From NCBI RefSeq assembly GCF_029168945.1, contig NC_083602.1, forward strand, positions 64,872,600 through 64,936,599: a stretch of 64,000 nucleotides of DNA. Direction: 5' to 3'. Of this stretch, positions 37,261 through 47,689 are shown one piece after another. Origin of the DNA: Cannabis sativa. Its lineage: Eukaryota > Streptophyta > Magnoliopsida > Rosales > Cannabaceae. Both the position numbers and the translations under genes were made by a program. How positions within the stretch are numbered: position 1 is the stretch's first letter; the number at the start of each line of letters is the position of its first letter. Under the pieces are notes generated by a model, which saw nothing but the letters and a program-made list of their open reading frames with translations, had not been told where the DNA came from and did not search any database.

Positions 37261-39142
37261 TGTTGGGTTTTATGCCCTAAATAAAACTCATTTCAATATA
37301 ATCAGATTTACTTATTAATATAGATCAGAAATAACATTTAATGTTGCATGGTTCACATGATTTATTTCATGATTATATGTACATAATGTATAGATTCATC
37401 TGAAACCCTTTTCACATACTTGATCCTGTTTATTGTGCCGTCAACACATTGGAAAGTAAACATGACTATGTGAATAAAATTTCCTAGATTTATCAGACAC
37501 AGGGTTTTACTGATATGATAATCTACAACAAGAGTTTACTTGTATTTGGAGAAATACTATGTTCTTTCCAGAACATTGGTTAAAGTAAAGCTCAGGTTGG
37601 ATGCATCGGAAGGGACCGATATTGAACTTTGACTTAGATTTAATTAAACTTACCGTAAAATCTATTCAAGTCAATATCGCCTAGTTGATCCTAGATCAAA
37701 TGATCTTAATCCTGTTATGATTAGGCTCAATCTTGAAAGGCTATTCGTGTTCTTTGATTTGTTAGTTAAGCCTACTTTTAGGTCAGGGTGATACGTACTT
37801 TTTGGGAACATGGTAGTGCAATTGAGTGGGAGCGCTAGCATAAACATGGAATCTATAGCTTCTATCTGGCGAATAGTAAGCAAAGGATGATCACCTTCGA
37901 GCTTGACCAAACGAAAATAAATGGTGGAGATCTCATTTCACATAAGCTGAAATATCATTTATACGGGGTCAAGTGTTTTAAGGATAAAATACATAGTAGG
38001 GTGTTACGGTAATTTAATCCCTTTACTGTGTAGATCATTCATATAGAGGATAATTGATCACATTAGGATTATAACAATGGATAACTAATGATGTGTCTAT
38101 ATGGTGGAACATATAGAGCATTCTATATACTGAGAGTGCAATTCTAAGTTCTATGCGTGGATTCAACGAAGAATTAATAAGTTAGTGAATTTTAGTGCTA
38201 AATTCTTGATCTACTTATTGGAAGCTCGGTTATATAGACCCATGGTCCCCCCACTAGTTGAGATAATATTGCTTGTAAGACTCATGTAATTGGTTTTGAT
38301 TAATCAATTATAATTCTCAAATTAGACTATGTCTATTTGTGAATTTTTCACTAAGTAAGGGCAAAATTGTAAAGAAAGAATTTATAGGGGCATATTTGTT
38401 AATTATGATACTTTGTATGGTTCAATTAATAAATATGATAAATGACAATATTATTTAATAATTATTTATAGTTATTAAATAGTTAGAATTTGCATTTAAA
38501 TGGTTGAATTAGGAAATTGGCATTTTTGAGAAAATCAGATACAAAAAGGTGTTAAAATTGCAAAATTGCAAAACCCAAGGCCCAATCCACTAAGGCATGG
38601 CCGGCCACCTATTGTGTGTGTTTTAAACTGATTTTTTCATTATTTTAATGTCATATAATTCAAACCTAACCCTAGTGGAATGCTATAAATAGATAGTGAA
38701 GGCTTCAGAAAAATAAGACTTTTCTTCTGACACTTTCTGAATCAGAAAAACTGAGCCTTCTCTCTCCCTATCTGGCTGACCACTCCCTCTCTTCTTCTTC
38801 AATATTTCGAAATCCTTAGTGATTAGAGTAGTGCCCACACACATCAAGTGATACCTCAATCATAGTGAGGAAGATCGTGAAGAAAGATCATCAGCAAAGG
38901 AGTTTCAGCATCAAAGATTCAGAGAAAGAGATCCAGGTTCAGATATTGATAATGCTCTGCTACAGAAAGGAATCAAGGGCTAGATATCTGAACGGAAGGA
39001 GTCATATTATTCCGCTGCACCCAATGTAAGGTTTCCTAAACTTTATATGTGTTTATTTCATCGTTTTAGAAATTTCATATTTAGGATGTTAATAAACATA
39101 CTTGTGAGTAGATCTAAGATCCTGGTAAAATAATTCCCAACA
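37261..39142 (+). mobile_element. E4 3' LTR
   Basis: 1882 bp; lacks 11 bp present in the 5' LTR near 29397-29407, and otherwise differs at about five positions. TATA box at 38684-38691. Confidence 0.94.
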
Positions 39143-39147
39143 CTCCC

Positions 39148-40229
39148 ACCAGCAATGGAAGCACTTTACTTCAGGTAAGATCTCCTACCAAGATGCTAAA
39201 CTTACTTACCTGGAGCCGACTGTTCAAGATGGTAAAAAGATAGCTATGATAGATGTCAATGAGGTAAAAATACAATCTGATTTCTGGAGTTCATCAGTCA
39301 TATGTATGGTTCTCAGAGCTAACCCTCCGTTTGTGGTGTTTGACGGATTTATTCATAGAATTTGGGGAAAATTGGGGATAGCACAGATAGTTAGAATGAA
39401 CGCTGGATTCACTATTGTTAAATTTAATGATGAAGCTACAAGGGATCTTGTCCTAGAAGAGGGAGTTGTTCAATTTGATAGAAAGCCGGTTATAATTAGA
39501 CCGTGGTCAGCTGATTTAGATGCTTTAAAACTGGTTAAATTAGTGCCGTTGTGGATTAGATTACCTGATCTTGGCCTTCAATATTGGGGATCTAGATGTT
39601 TGAGTGCAATAGTGAGCACTTTAGGGAATCCGATTATGGTGGATAGGGTTACCAAAGAAAGATCTATGGTTAAGTTTGCAAGGGTTTTGGTGGAAATGGA
39701 AATAGCTGATTCTCCCCCAAAAATTGTCCAATTCTTTAATGAACATGGAAGGCTTGTTGATCAAAGAGTGGAGTATGAGTGGATGCCTATAAAGTGTAAA
39801 AAATGTGGAGGCTATGGCCATGGCATGGTGGAGTGTAGGAAAGGTGAGAAGGCTCAATGGGTTAAAAAACCAAAAGCTGAAACAGGGGGCACAAAAGAAG
39901 CTGAAAAAGGAAACGTTTCAATGGGGAAGATAGCTACTGCTCAACTTACACAGAAAGAAGGGGGCGAAAGTAACACTCAAAATGAGGCTGCTGCTATGGT
40001 CAAGAATCAAGGCCAATTTAGGAGAGAAGGAAATGAGGAAGGAGGAGAAAAAGGCAAGGGCACAGATTGGATCACACCAAGAAAACTTGTTTCAAATAGA
40101 AGCAAAATGAAAATAATGTTAGAAGGCCAAGTGCAGGGGGCTGAAAACACCAAAGAAAATAGTTCGAAAAATGCTTATGAGGCTCTTCAAGTTCAAATTG
40201 TTGAAGAGACTAAGGGGAACTTGGTTTAG
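39148..40229 (+). CDS. LINE ORF1, C-terminal part (DUF4283 and zinc knuckle)
   Basis: Frame-continuous with 28738-29050 once E4 is removed; the first Met in this piece is at 39246, but that is not the native start. It shows the DUF4283-like region common in plant LINE ORF1 (FDGFIHRIWGKLG, VKFARVLVEME) and one CCHC knuckle CKKCGGYGHGMVEC (about 39794-39835). A charged, Gly/Glu/Lys-rich tail follows and ends at TAG 40227-40229. The predicted role is RNA binding in the LINE ribonucleoprotein. ORF2 starts 11 bp later in another frame, as in many plant LINEs. Confidence 0.88.
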
Positions 40230-40240
40230 CTGGTTGTTTT

Positions 40241-43200
40241 ATGGATAATTGTAAAATAATGTGTTGGAATGTGAGGGGGTTGAATAGTAGTAATAAGCAG
40301 GATATTGTTGTGGATACTTGCAGAATAAAAAATATAGGTGTAGCTTGTTTACTGGAGACTAAAATGAAGAATAATAAAGTTGAGGGTATGGTTCAAGATA
40401 GGTTTCATGGTTGGAATCATTACTCTAGTAATGTTACAGAGGGGAGGCTTTTGCTCTTGTGGAGGAAAGTGTTTGTTCAGGTTATTGTTGTTGCTGAAAC
40501 GGATCAATATATTCATTGTTATGTTCAAATGGCAGGAATTCCAAATGATTTTTGTGTAACTTTTGTCTATGGTTCAAATTCCTTGGAGGAAAGGAAATGT
40601 CTTTGGAATGATCTCACTTTATTGAAGTTTCATGTCAAGCCTTGGCTTTTACTTGGGGACTTTAATGCTATCTTTCATTACTCTGATAGGAGTGGGGGAA
40701 AACAGGTGACTAGAAAAGAGCTTGAAGACTCCAATAACTGGCTAGCTTTGGGGCTTGTGGATAATTTGGCTAGCTCGGGTTCTCATTATACTTGGACAAA
40801 TAACCAAGATGGGCAAGATAGAATTTATTCCATGATTGATCATGTGTTCAAAAATGAGGATTGGATTGATATATTTCCTAACTCCGGAGCTAGTTATCAA
40901 TGGGAAACGACCTCAGACCATTGCTCTTGTGTTGTGACATTGGCCCAACCTTTGAATATTGGAGTGAAACCTTTTAGATTCTTTAATCTTTGGGTGCATC
41001 ATCCTGAGTTTAAAAGGACAGTGATGACAAACTGGGAGCAGCCTGTGAGAGGGATTGGTCTTAAAGCTCTGTATCTAAAACTTATGAGACTGAAACATTC
41101 TCTTAGAAAGTTCAATAAGAACTCTATAGGAGATGTGGAGGTTAATTTTCATAGAGCCAAAGACAAGTATATTGAAGCAAGAACTGCTACCCAACAACAT
41201 CCGAGGGATGAAGAGTTCCAACAAGCTGAAGCTAAAGCTGTTCAGGATTTTAATGGCAAAGCAAATATGCTTCATAGTTTCCTAGTCCAGTGTAGTAAAG
41301 TTGACTGGTTGAGTAAGGGGGATGAGAATAATGCCTACTTTCATGCTTGCATAAAAAAGAGAAGAGAAGACAACAGAATTGCCAGCTTTGTCAATGACAG
41401 GGGAGAAACAGTGGAGGACTATAATGAAGTGGTTGGGCACTTTGTCAACCATTTTCGCAGTTTTATGGGGAGTCAAAGTTCAGCCACAACCAGGATTAGC
41501 TCTCATTTTGCTGAGGCTGGAACTAAGCTTTCTTTAACTCAACAGTTGCAGCTTCTAAAACCATTCACACAGAAGGAGATCAAGCCAGTTGTTTTCAGTA
41601 TTCCAAATGCTAAGAGCCCGGGGCCAAATGGCTTTGGAGCAGGCTTTTACAAAAGCTTATGGCCTGAAATAGGTCAGGAGGTTAGTAGAGCTATTCTTCA
41701 ATTCTTTGAGACTGGAATCTTACCTGCTGAATTAAATGAAACTTCAATATCCCTTGTGCCTAAAGTAGAAAACCCTTCTAAGGCAGTGGAGTACAGACCT
41801 ATTGCTTGTTGTTCTACAATCTATAAGTGTATCTCCAAACTGCTATGTCTGAGACTTTCTGAGGTGTTGCCTTACTTGATCAACCAAAATCAGGGAGCTT
41901 TTGTTAAAAATAGATCCATAGCGCATAATATTCTCATTTTTCAAGATTTAATTAAGGCCTATGGAAGAAAGAATGTCTCAGCTAGGTGCGCTATAAAGAT
42001 TGACTTAAGTAAAGCCTATGACACTGTAGATTGGAATTTTCTTGAAGAGCTTCTCAAAGCCTATTGCTTTCCCAGTAGATTTGTGAACTGGATTATGATT
42101 TGTCTAAAGGGTGCCTCATACACTGTCATGATGAATGGTAGGTTGCAAGGAAAATTTCAAGGGGCTAAGGGGCTCAGACAAGGTGACCCAATATCCCCTC
42201 TCTTATTTGTTCTGGTTATGGAGTACTTAACTCGAAGATTGAAAGTTGCCTCCATGGAAGATACTTTTAGATTTCATTCTCTCTGCAAGCAATTGCAAAT
42301 TACTAACCTATGTTTTGCAGATGATCTAATTTTGTTTTGCAAAGGAACCGTGCAAACTATTAGGCATCTAAAGAATGCCCTAGATGATTTCAGCAATGCT
42401 GCGGGATTACAGGCAAATAAGTCAAAGTCTCAAATTTTTCTGGCAGGTGTTCCGGAAGATGAGAAGTTGGCCATTTTGCATGAAGTTCAATTTGAAGAGG
42501 GAAAATTTCCTCTAAAGTATCTGGGAGTCCCCCTAAGGCCAACCAAATGGAAACTTGAAGACTGTGATGTTATCCTGAAGAAGATAAAACTCAAGCTTCA
42601 TACCTGGGCAACGAGGCACCTTTCCTTTGCTGGTCGGGTTCAGCTTATTCATTTAGTTCTTCTAGGGTTAAGAAACTATTGGATGAGTATATTTGTGCTT
42701 CCTCAAAGTGTTGTTAAAGAGGTTGAGAAACTTTGTAGAGGATTTCTTTGGGGTACTAAAGGAAATAGAAGTAAAGTGCACTTGGTCTCTTGGGAAAAAG
42801 CTTGTCTCCCCAAAGTGTTTGGAGGGATTGGTTTTAGAGATGGAGCTCAATGGAATAGGTCAGTTTTGGCAAAGTACATTTGGGCAATAATGGAGAAGCA
42901 TGACTTGTTATGGGTGAAATGGGTCAATTCTATTTACTTAAAGGATGCTGATTTTTGGAATTACACACTAAAACAAGACACAAGCTGGTATTGGAGGAAG
43001 CTTTGTAGACTTCGCCAAACCTTTTGTAAAGGGGATATAGCTGCTGCTGGTATGTTTGGGAAATTTAGAGCTGCAAAACTCTATAATAACTTAGTGCAGC
43101 AACAAAAAGTTGAGTATCAAAGAAATGTGTGGTGCCGGTTAAGTGTCCCTAAGCATAGGTTTATTCTTTGGCAAGCTTTGAATAATCACTTGCTTACCCG

Positions 43201-43627
43201 AGATCATCTTCCCAAACTTAATATCTTTGTTGAAAACTTGAAATGCCCAGTTTGTGAGCTTGATCATGAAAATCACTGCCATTTATTTTTTGATTGTAAG
43301 TTGTCTTCTCAGGTTTATGACCAGCTAGTTAGTTGGTTTGGGGATGTCCCTTGGCCTAACAGGTACAATGGGTGGACGGATTGGCTGAATAACAAAGGGA
43401 AGGGTCTTGTTGCTGCAGTTTTTAACTTTATGCTGGCTGCTGCAGTTTATGAGATATGGAGGAACAGAAATAGGTGTATTTTTGAGCACTTCTCTCTTTC
43501 AGCTGGAAGTTTGGTTGCTGGAATTAAAAATTTGCTTTTGACTAGACTTCATAGCTATGTTAAGAGGAAAATGAGTACCATTGATCAAGTGTATTTACTA
43601 AAAATTTTTAGCTTGTTGAGAACTTGA
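40241..43627 (+). CDS. LINE ORF2: endonuclease and reverse transcriptase
   Basis: 1128 residues, uninterrupted. An N-terminal APE-type endonuclease has CWNVRGL (Asn10), LLETK (Glu39), LLGDFNAI (Asp140, Asn142) and TSDHC (Asp226, His227), so the catalytic set is present. The RT has KIDLSKAYDTVDW (Asp588), GLRQGDPISPLLF (about 644) and FADD (692-695). A zf-RVT-type segment follows (WCRLSVPKHRFILWQ) with CPVCELDHENHCHLFFDC at about 1002-1019. No RNase H domain is seen at the C-terminus. The protein nicks target DNA and copies the RNA in place (target-primed reverse transcription). It looks intact, unlike most coding regions in the window, but ORF1 is cut so the locus as it stands is unlikely to be active. 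Confidence 0.94.
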   Translation: MDNCKIMCWNVRGLNSSNKQDIVVDTCRIKNIGVACLLETKMKNNKVEGMVQDRFHGWNHYSSNVTEGRLLLLWRKVFVQVIVVAETDQYIHCYVQMAGIPNDFCVTFVYGSNSLEERKCLWNDLTLLKFHVKPWLLLGDFNAIFHYSDRSGGKQVTRKELEDSNNWLALGLVDNLASSGSHYTWTNNQDGQDRIYSMIDHVFKNEDWIDIFPNSGASYQWETTSDHCSCVVTLAQPLNIGVKPFRFFNLWVHHPEFKRTVMTNWEQPVRGIGLKALYLKLMRLKHSLRKFNKNSIGDVEVNFHRAKDKYIEARTATQQHPRDEEFQQAEAKAVQDFNGKANMLHSFLVQCSKVDWLSKGDENNAYFHACIKKRREDNRIASFVNDRGETVEDYNEVVGHFVNHFRSFMGSQSSATTRISSHFAEAGTKLSLTQQLQLLKPFTQKEIKPVVFSIPNAKSPGPNGFGAGFYKSLWPEIGQEVSRAILQFFETGILPAELNETSISLVPKVENPSKAVEYRPIACCSTIYKCISKLLCLRLSEVLPYLINQNQGAFVKNRSIAHNILIFQDLIKAYGRKNVSARCAIKIDLSKAYDTVDWNFLEELLKAYCFPSRFVNWIMICLKGASYTVMMNGRLQGKFQGAKGLRQGDPISPLLFVLVMEYLTRRLKVASMEDTFRFHSLCKQLQITNLCFADDLILFCKGTVQTIRHLKNALDDFSNAAGLQANKSKSQIFLAGVPEDEKLAILHEVQFEEGKFPLKYLGVPLRPTKWKLEDCDVILKKIKLKLHTWATRHLSFAGRVQLIHLVLLGLRNYWMSIFVLPQSVVKEVEKLCRGFLWGTKGNRSKVHLVSWEKACLPKVFGGIGFRDGAQWNRSVLAKYIWAIMEKHDLLWVKWVNSIYLKDADFWNYTLKQDTSWYWRKLCRLRQTFCKGDIAAAGMFGKFRAAKLYNNLVQQQKVEYQRNVWCRLSVPKHRFILWQALNNHLLTRDHLPKLNIFVENLKCPVCELDHENHCHLFFDCKLSSQVYDQLVSWFGDVPWPNRYNGWTDWLNNKGKGLVAAVFNFMLAAAVYEIWRNRNRCIFEHFSLSAGSLVAGIKNLLLTRLHSYVKRKMSTIDQVYLLKIFSLLRT

Positions 43628-43721
43628 GGTAGGGGCGGTTTGTCTTGTAGCCTTGGTGCCTTGTTGCTTGTTGTATTTGCTCTAGTGATTAATGAAAGCT
43701 TCTTTCTTGATCAAAAAAAAT
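43628..43721 (+). other. LINE 3' UTR and A tail
   Basis: Short 3' UTR with TTAATGAAAGCTTCTTTC followed by TTGATC and eight A residues, then the target duplication. Confidence 0.8.
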
Positions 43722-43733
43722 ATATTTAATTTT

Positions 43734-44314
43734 AATAGATTATTTTTTAATTTATGATATTTTGTGGTTCAAATTTAATAATTGATTATCATATTTTATA
43801 TTTATGGTCAGATTCATAAATTTAGTTAATTTCTTTAATGTTTATGCATTATTTAATTATAAGGTTAGATATTTTAATATTAGGTATATTTTAAATTAAA
43901 AGATAGCCTTATCCTTTTAATTTAAAATATTATATTAAAATTATCTTATAGGATACATTAATAATTATAAATTTTGAAATTCACCTCGATATTTTTATAG
44001 ACATCCTAACCATAATATTTTCATATTTAAAATTGATTATTTCGTTAAATACGTTATTGTTTATAAATTATAAGTTAGAAATATTATTTTTATGGCTATA
44101 TTATATCATTTTACTTATAAGAAATTTATAAATAGTATTTTAAATATTTAAATATCCTAGATATTTTTTTAGAAATTTGAAAAAGACATAATTTGAGATA
44201 TTTTCACATATAATTTGGATAATTATTATTTGTTTATTATTTTATTCCTAAAATAATAATTGCCAACCATATCTATTTTAAAATTAGTTTATTTTGTTAT
44301 TTTAATTTTATTAA
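43734..44314 (+). other. E1 leader, second part
   Basis: AT-rich leader that aligns with E3 from about 18600 to 19180 (shared TATGGTCAGATT, TAATTTCTTTAAT, AAATTAAAAGATA). No gene. Ends ATTAA, the left target duplication of E5. Confidence 0.75.
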
Positions 44315-45259
44315 TGTAAAGACCGCTTAGCTTAAATTTGGAAATTAGCAGATAATTAGGGTTTAATTATGAAAATTAGTTATTAATTTTAAATTATTAA
44401 TTTATGATGATTTATTTGAATTCAGAATGCACTTTATATGTTAGATATAGAAATTTCATAATTTTGCATGTTCAGTGTCCGGCAACATTGGAACGCGGTG
44501 TATGGCTTAGTTGAATCACATTTTAGTTTAGCGGGGTGGTGCAGTTAGACTTTGGGAATGTCGGGATTTAAGAATTTCCCAAAATACCCCTTAGTGATCT
44601 TTTGATGGCTTTTGTGTGGGAAGGACATTTTAGTCTTTTTTCCCACATTGTAATTTGTCCTTTAGTGAGGGTTCTAATTTATTTTAAATCATATTTTTAC
44701 TACTATTAGTAGATGATTTTAATTTAAATAAAACAAATTTATAGTATTCATTTTACAAAAAAAAAAAAAAAAAAAGAAGGAAAACACATTTCACTTTCAA
44801 AGCTCTCTCTCTCTCTCTCTCGAAAATTTCTAGGGCTGCAAGGGTTGGAATTTTTCCCAGTAATTCAAGTCATTCTCAGCTAGTGGTTAGTGAATCCAAG
44901 CCAAGGTATAGCTCTTGCAACCTCCTCTTTGTTTTCTTGAAGTGTAAGGAAATAATTTTTGCATGCTTTGTGGTTTTGCTTGCTGTGGCTGCTGTTAGTG
45001 TTTAGTTTTGTTTTCTAAAGCTTAATTATGTTTAAAGAAATGGATTTAAGCAGGTTTTAGTGGTTGTTGGTTGGATTTAATCAAGTTTGGAGTTTTGAAC
45101 TCAAACTTGGAGCTTTAATGGTGGATTTTGTTCCTGAGTATATTTTGATGTTTTATTGCTTTAGATATGTTCTTTGGGGTATAAATAAGAGGTCTGGAGT
45201 GTTTGGTAGAATTGGGGTTGATTTGAATGAGTATGAATTTTTGACTCATTCCTGCACTG

Positions 45260-45375
45260 AACCGGAATTCTGGTTCAGATGGGCCTGTAGGAACTGGAAT
45301 TCTGGTTAGCTCCCAGGAAACCCCACAGAACCGGAATTCCGGTTGGGGAAACTGGTCTACCGGTTGGGGCAATTT
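45260..45375 (+). repeat. Array of CCGGAATTCCGG-like palindromes in E5 LTR
   Basis: Four related inverted motifs: GAACCGGAATTCTGGTTC (about 45259), GGAACTGGAATTCTGGTT (about 45291), GAACCGGAATTCCGGTT (about 45330) and AACTGGTCTACCGGTT (about 45350). A matching array is in the E7 LTR. Confidence 0.7.
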
Positions 45376-46244
45376 TGGGAACCCTAGTTTTTCCCGTTTT
45401 GTGTTATTTAGGGTATTTCCATGTTATTTATCGATAGGGAAACTTTTAGTTTCAAGTTTAAGACCCCAGAAAGTGATTTAGTGTGTCACTCACCTATGTT
45501 ATGATTGATGTGATTTAGGAGCCTGTAATTCGCTGAGCAGTTGTTCCACTCAGGTTGACCGACACACCTGAATTCGGAATCAAGGTAAGATTAGTATAAT
45601 GTCATGCATATGTTTATACATGTTTAGCGTAAATGTTAGTTGCCGTCTGAATAACATATCAGATATTTGTTAGGCAAATCTATAGCCATCAGATTAGCAT
45701 ATCAGGGCAACAGTGAGGTGTACATAAAGTTGCACCGAGATGCCATCAGGTATATGCTAGGCTATCAAATAATATGATTTAACTGCTGCCACATCAGTAC
45801 AATTAGAGTACTGACTATAGGCTGGATTCGCGGTTAGTCATACTTTGTCAAGAACGTTCCTGATTCAGTTAGGGTTATGGTTAGGTGTATGGGCGCCTGA
45901 TGATAACCCGGGATTTTAGTATGTTTATTATGTTATGCTTTTCTTACTGAGTCTGTCGACTCACAGTGCTTTTGCTATGTGTAGGTAAGGGCAAGGCTAA
46001 AGCTGAGGAGCCGTGAGAACGAGGAGGTGAAGATTGTACATGTCGAGGCGGTTAGGCCTGGAGCGTACGATCCTCGGGACATCAGGGTTTCTGTTGTTTA
46101 GTCGCTGGGCGACAAATCTTTTGTAAATGAATAGCAAACTTTTGTAATTGTATTTTGTTAACGGGATCCTAGAATTTTATAAGTATAATATGATATGTTT
46201 TAATTAAAAAGAAAAATTTAAATTATTCATGTTTTTCCAATAAC

Positions 46245-46263
46245 CTCGTTGATTAGCAACGAG
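46245..46263 (+). other. Hairpin near 3' end of E5 5' LTR
   Basis: CTCGTTG-ATTAG-CAACGAG, perfect 7-bp stem, about 55 bp before the LTR end. Also at 48925-48943 and, with one mismatch, at 60222-60240. Confidence 0.6.
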
Positions 46264-46318
46264 CTACACAGTACCTTAAAAATCACGCTAACACGCGTAT
46301 GCTAGTTAGGGTGTTGCA

Positions 46319-46345
46319 ATTCAGTATCATAGCCGCCAGGTTGTT
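46319..46345 (+). other. Degenerate E5 primer-binding site
   Basis: CAGTATCATAGCCGCCAGG follows the LTR by two bases; it resembles the TGGTATCAGAGC initiator Met site with several changes. Confidence 0.45.
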
Positions 46346-46596
46346 TTCCGATGATCGTCACGACATGTACAATCATCATCAACAGTCAGCTCGTTCCACG
46401 GTTCAGTAAGCTTTTATTGCTTTAGTAGTTGATTTTAATAGTATGATTTAAGAAAAGCTTGTTAGGAAGCATGTTAGTAGCCTGATAGTAGAATAAGCGT
46501 ACGTTTCTAATTTCTAAATAAGCGGCATTAGTAAGTTTCTCTTTGATCATGATCTGACCAGACTAGCTCTTGGTTACGCAGGCTGTTCAGATTAGT

Positions 46597-47633
46597 ATGG
46601 ACGCATGGAGAAACACCAGGTGTCAGGGCAACTCGGTTGAATCAAATGAAGGTCAGGGAGCTCAGATTCGCCCAAATGTTCGGGGCCGAGGTAGAGGTCC
46701 CAGGGGCAGGGCACGTGGTCGGGGTGATGTTAACCCGCCACAGGTTGCCCAGGCTGCCCAAGCTGCTCAAGATGCCCAGAACTGGGAAAACAGGTTTGCA
46801 GAACTGCAAACTAAAATCAATGAATAAGAAGTGATTCGACAGTTAAGACAGCAGGGTGCTCCTACAGTGCTTGTTCTAGAAATACCAGTGGCACCTGCCC
46901 CTGCTGTGCAAGCGGAACCAGTGGTTGCAACGAATCGAATGGAACCCCTGTACGAAAGGTTCCGCAAGCAGGCACCTCCAGTTTTTCTGGGAGGTCCAGA
47001 TGTTATGAAAGCCAAGCAATGGCTAACTGTGATCACCAGGATATTGAATTTCATGGGCGTCACTGGAAATGATAGAGTGGTCTGTGCCACTTTTCAATTT
47101 CAAGAAGATGCTTTAGTTTGGTGGGACATGGTGTCCATGATACATGACGTTACTACAATGACCTGGGAGAAGTTCCAGGAACTGTTTAATGCCAAGTATT
47201 ATAATGAGGCAGTTAGAAGTGCCAAGAGAAAAGAATTCACCCACTTGACCCAGAAGGAAAACATGAGTATTACTGAGTATACGACTCAGTTTGATCGCTT
47301 GGCGAGGTTGGCCTCGGAAATTTTGCCAACCGATTTTAGTAAAATGGAAAGTACCTCGATGGGTTAAATGCGAAGATTCGACATGATTTGATGATTACTA
47401 CTGACGACAGAACCACCTATGCTGAAATGGTGGATAAGGCACTGCGAGCTGAGGGCGTAGTGGGATGCATGATAGAATATGGTGGGACTCCAGCTGTTGG
47501 CGGGGCACCTACCCCCCCTGCATTAGGTTTTAGCAGGGGAGGTAGTGGTTCGGCCATGGAACAGAAAAGAAAGGCATCCACTGCAACCAACGGCTCGGGT
47601 CAGATTAAGAGGTTTCGGGGGAACCAGGGTTGA
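46597..47633 (+). pseudogene. Gypsy gag (E5)
   Basis: ATG at 46597 (MDAWRNTRCQG), a Gly/Arg-rich stretch, then the retrotransposon gag domain (PPVFLGGPDVMKAKQWL, EDALVWWDMV, LTQKENMSITEY). An in-frame TAA at 46828-46830 and a frameshift near 47340-47350 break it; the frame picks up again as LDGLNAKIRHDLMITTDD. A second frameshift after about 47630 leads to the zinc-knuckle segment. The product would be the capsid/nucleocapsid precursor. Non-functional as it stands. Confidence 0.85.
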
Positions 47634-47689
47634 AGCAATCGCCAGAGTGGCACCGAAACCCGATACACTTACCCAGACTGCCCCAGTTG

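Larger units (their letters stand above)
29051..39142 (+). mobile_element. Copia-type element E4, young but non-autonomous
   Basis: LTRs 29051-30943 and 37261-39142; primer site, 4.4 kb leader, pol fossil and polypurine tract all present. Flanks are CTCAC (29046-29050) and CTCCC (39143-39147), a 5-bp duplication with one change. By eye the two LTRs differ by about five substitutions and one 11-bp deletion over 1.88 kb, so insertion was recent, yet the internal region encodes nothing intact. It must have been mobilised by proteins from another element. E2-like copies share its ends, primer site and polypurine tract. Confidence 0.93.
28644..43721 (+). mobile_element. LINE (L1/RIL-type non-LTR retrotransposon), split by E4
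   Basis: Without E4 it is about 5 kb: a short 5' UTR, ORF1 (28738-29050 joined to 39148-40229), 11-bp spacer, ORF2 (40241-43627), a ~85-bp 3' UTR and an A8 tail (43713-43720). It is flanked by ATATTTAATTTT (28632-28643 and 43722-43733), although the target is low-complexity. The first ~35 bp (28644-28678) repeat sequence just upstream of the target (28593-28627) and may be junction filler, so the LINE proper may start near 28679. Both frames are open after conceptual removal of E4, so the LINE was probably intact until E4 landed. Confidence 0.88.
44315..46318 (+). mobile_element. E5 5' LTR
   Basis: 2004 bp, TGTAAAGACC to GTTGCA. Contains an A19 run (44757-44775), (CT)n (44803-44821), an array of CCGGAATTCCGG-like palindromes (45260-45375), and a 7-bp-stem hairpin near the 3' end (46245-46263). 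Short open frames within it look like chance. Confidence 0.9.

Noticed and set aside
45064..45372. Open frames on both strands inside the E5 LTR
   Set aside because: They lie across the palindrome array in non-coding LTR, are not kept in the E7 LTR, and have no domain.
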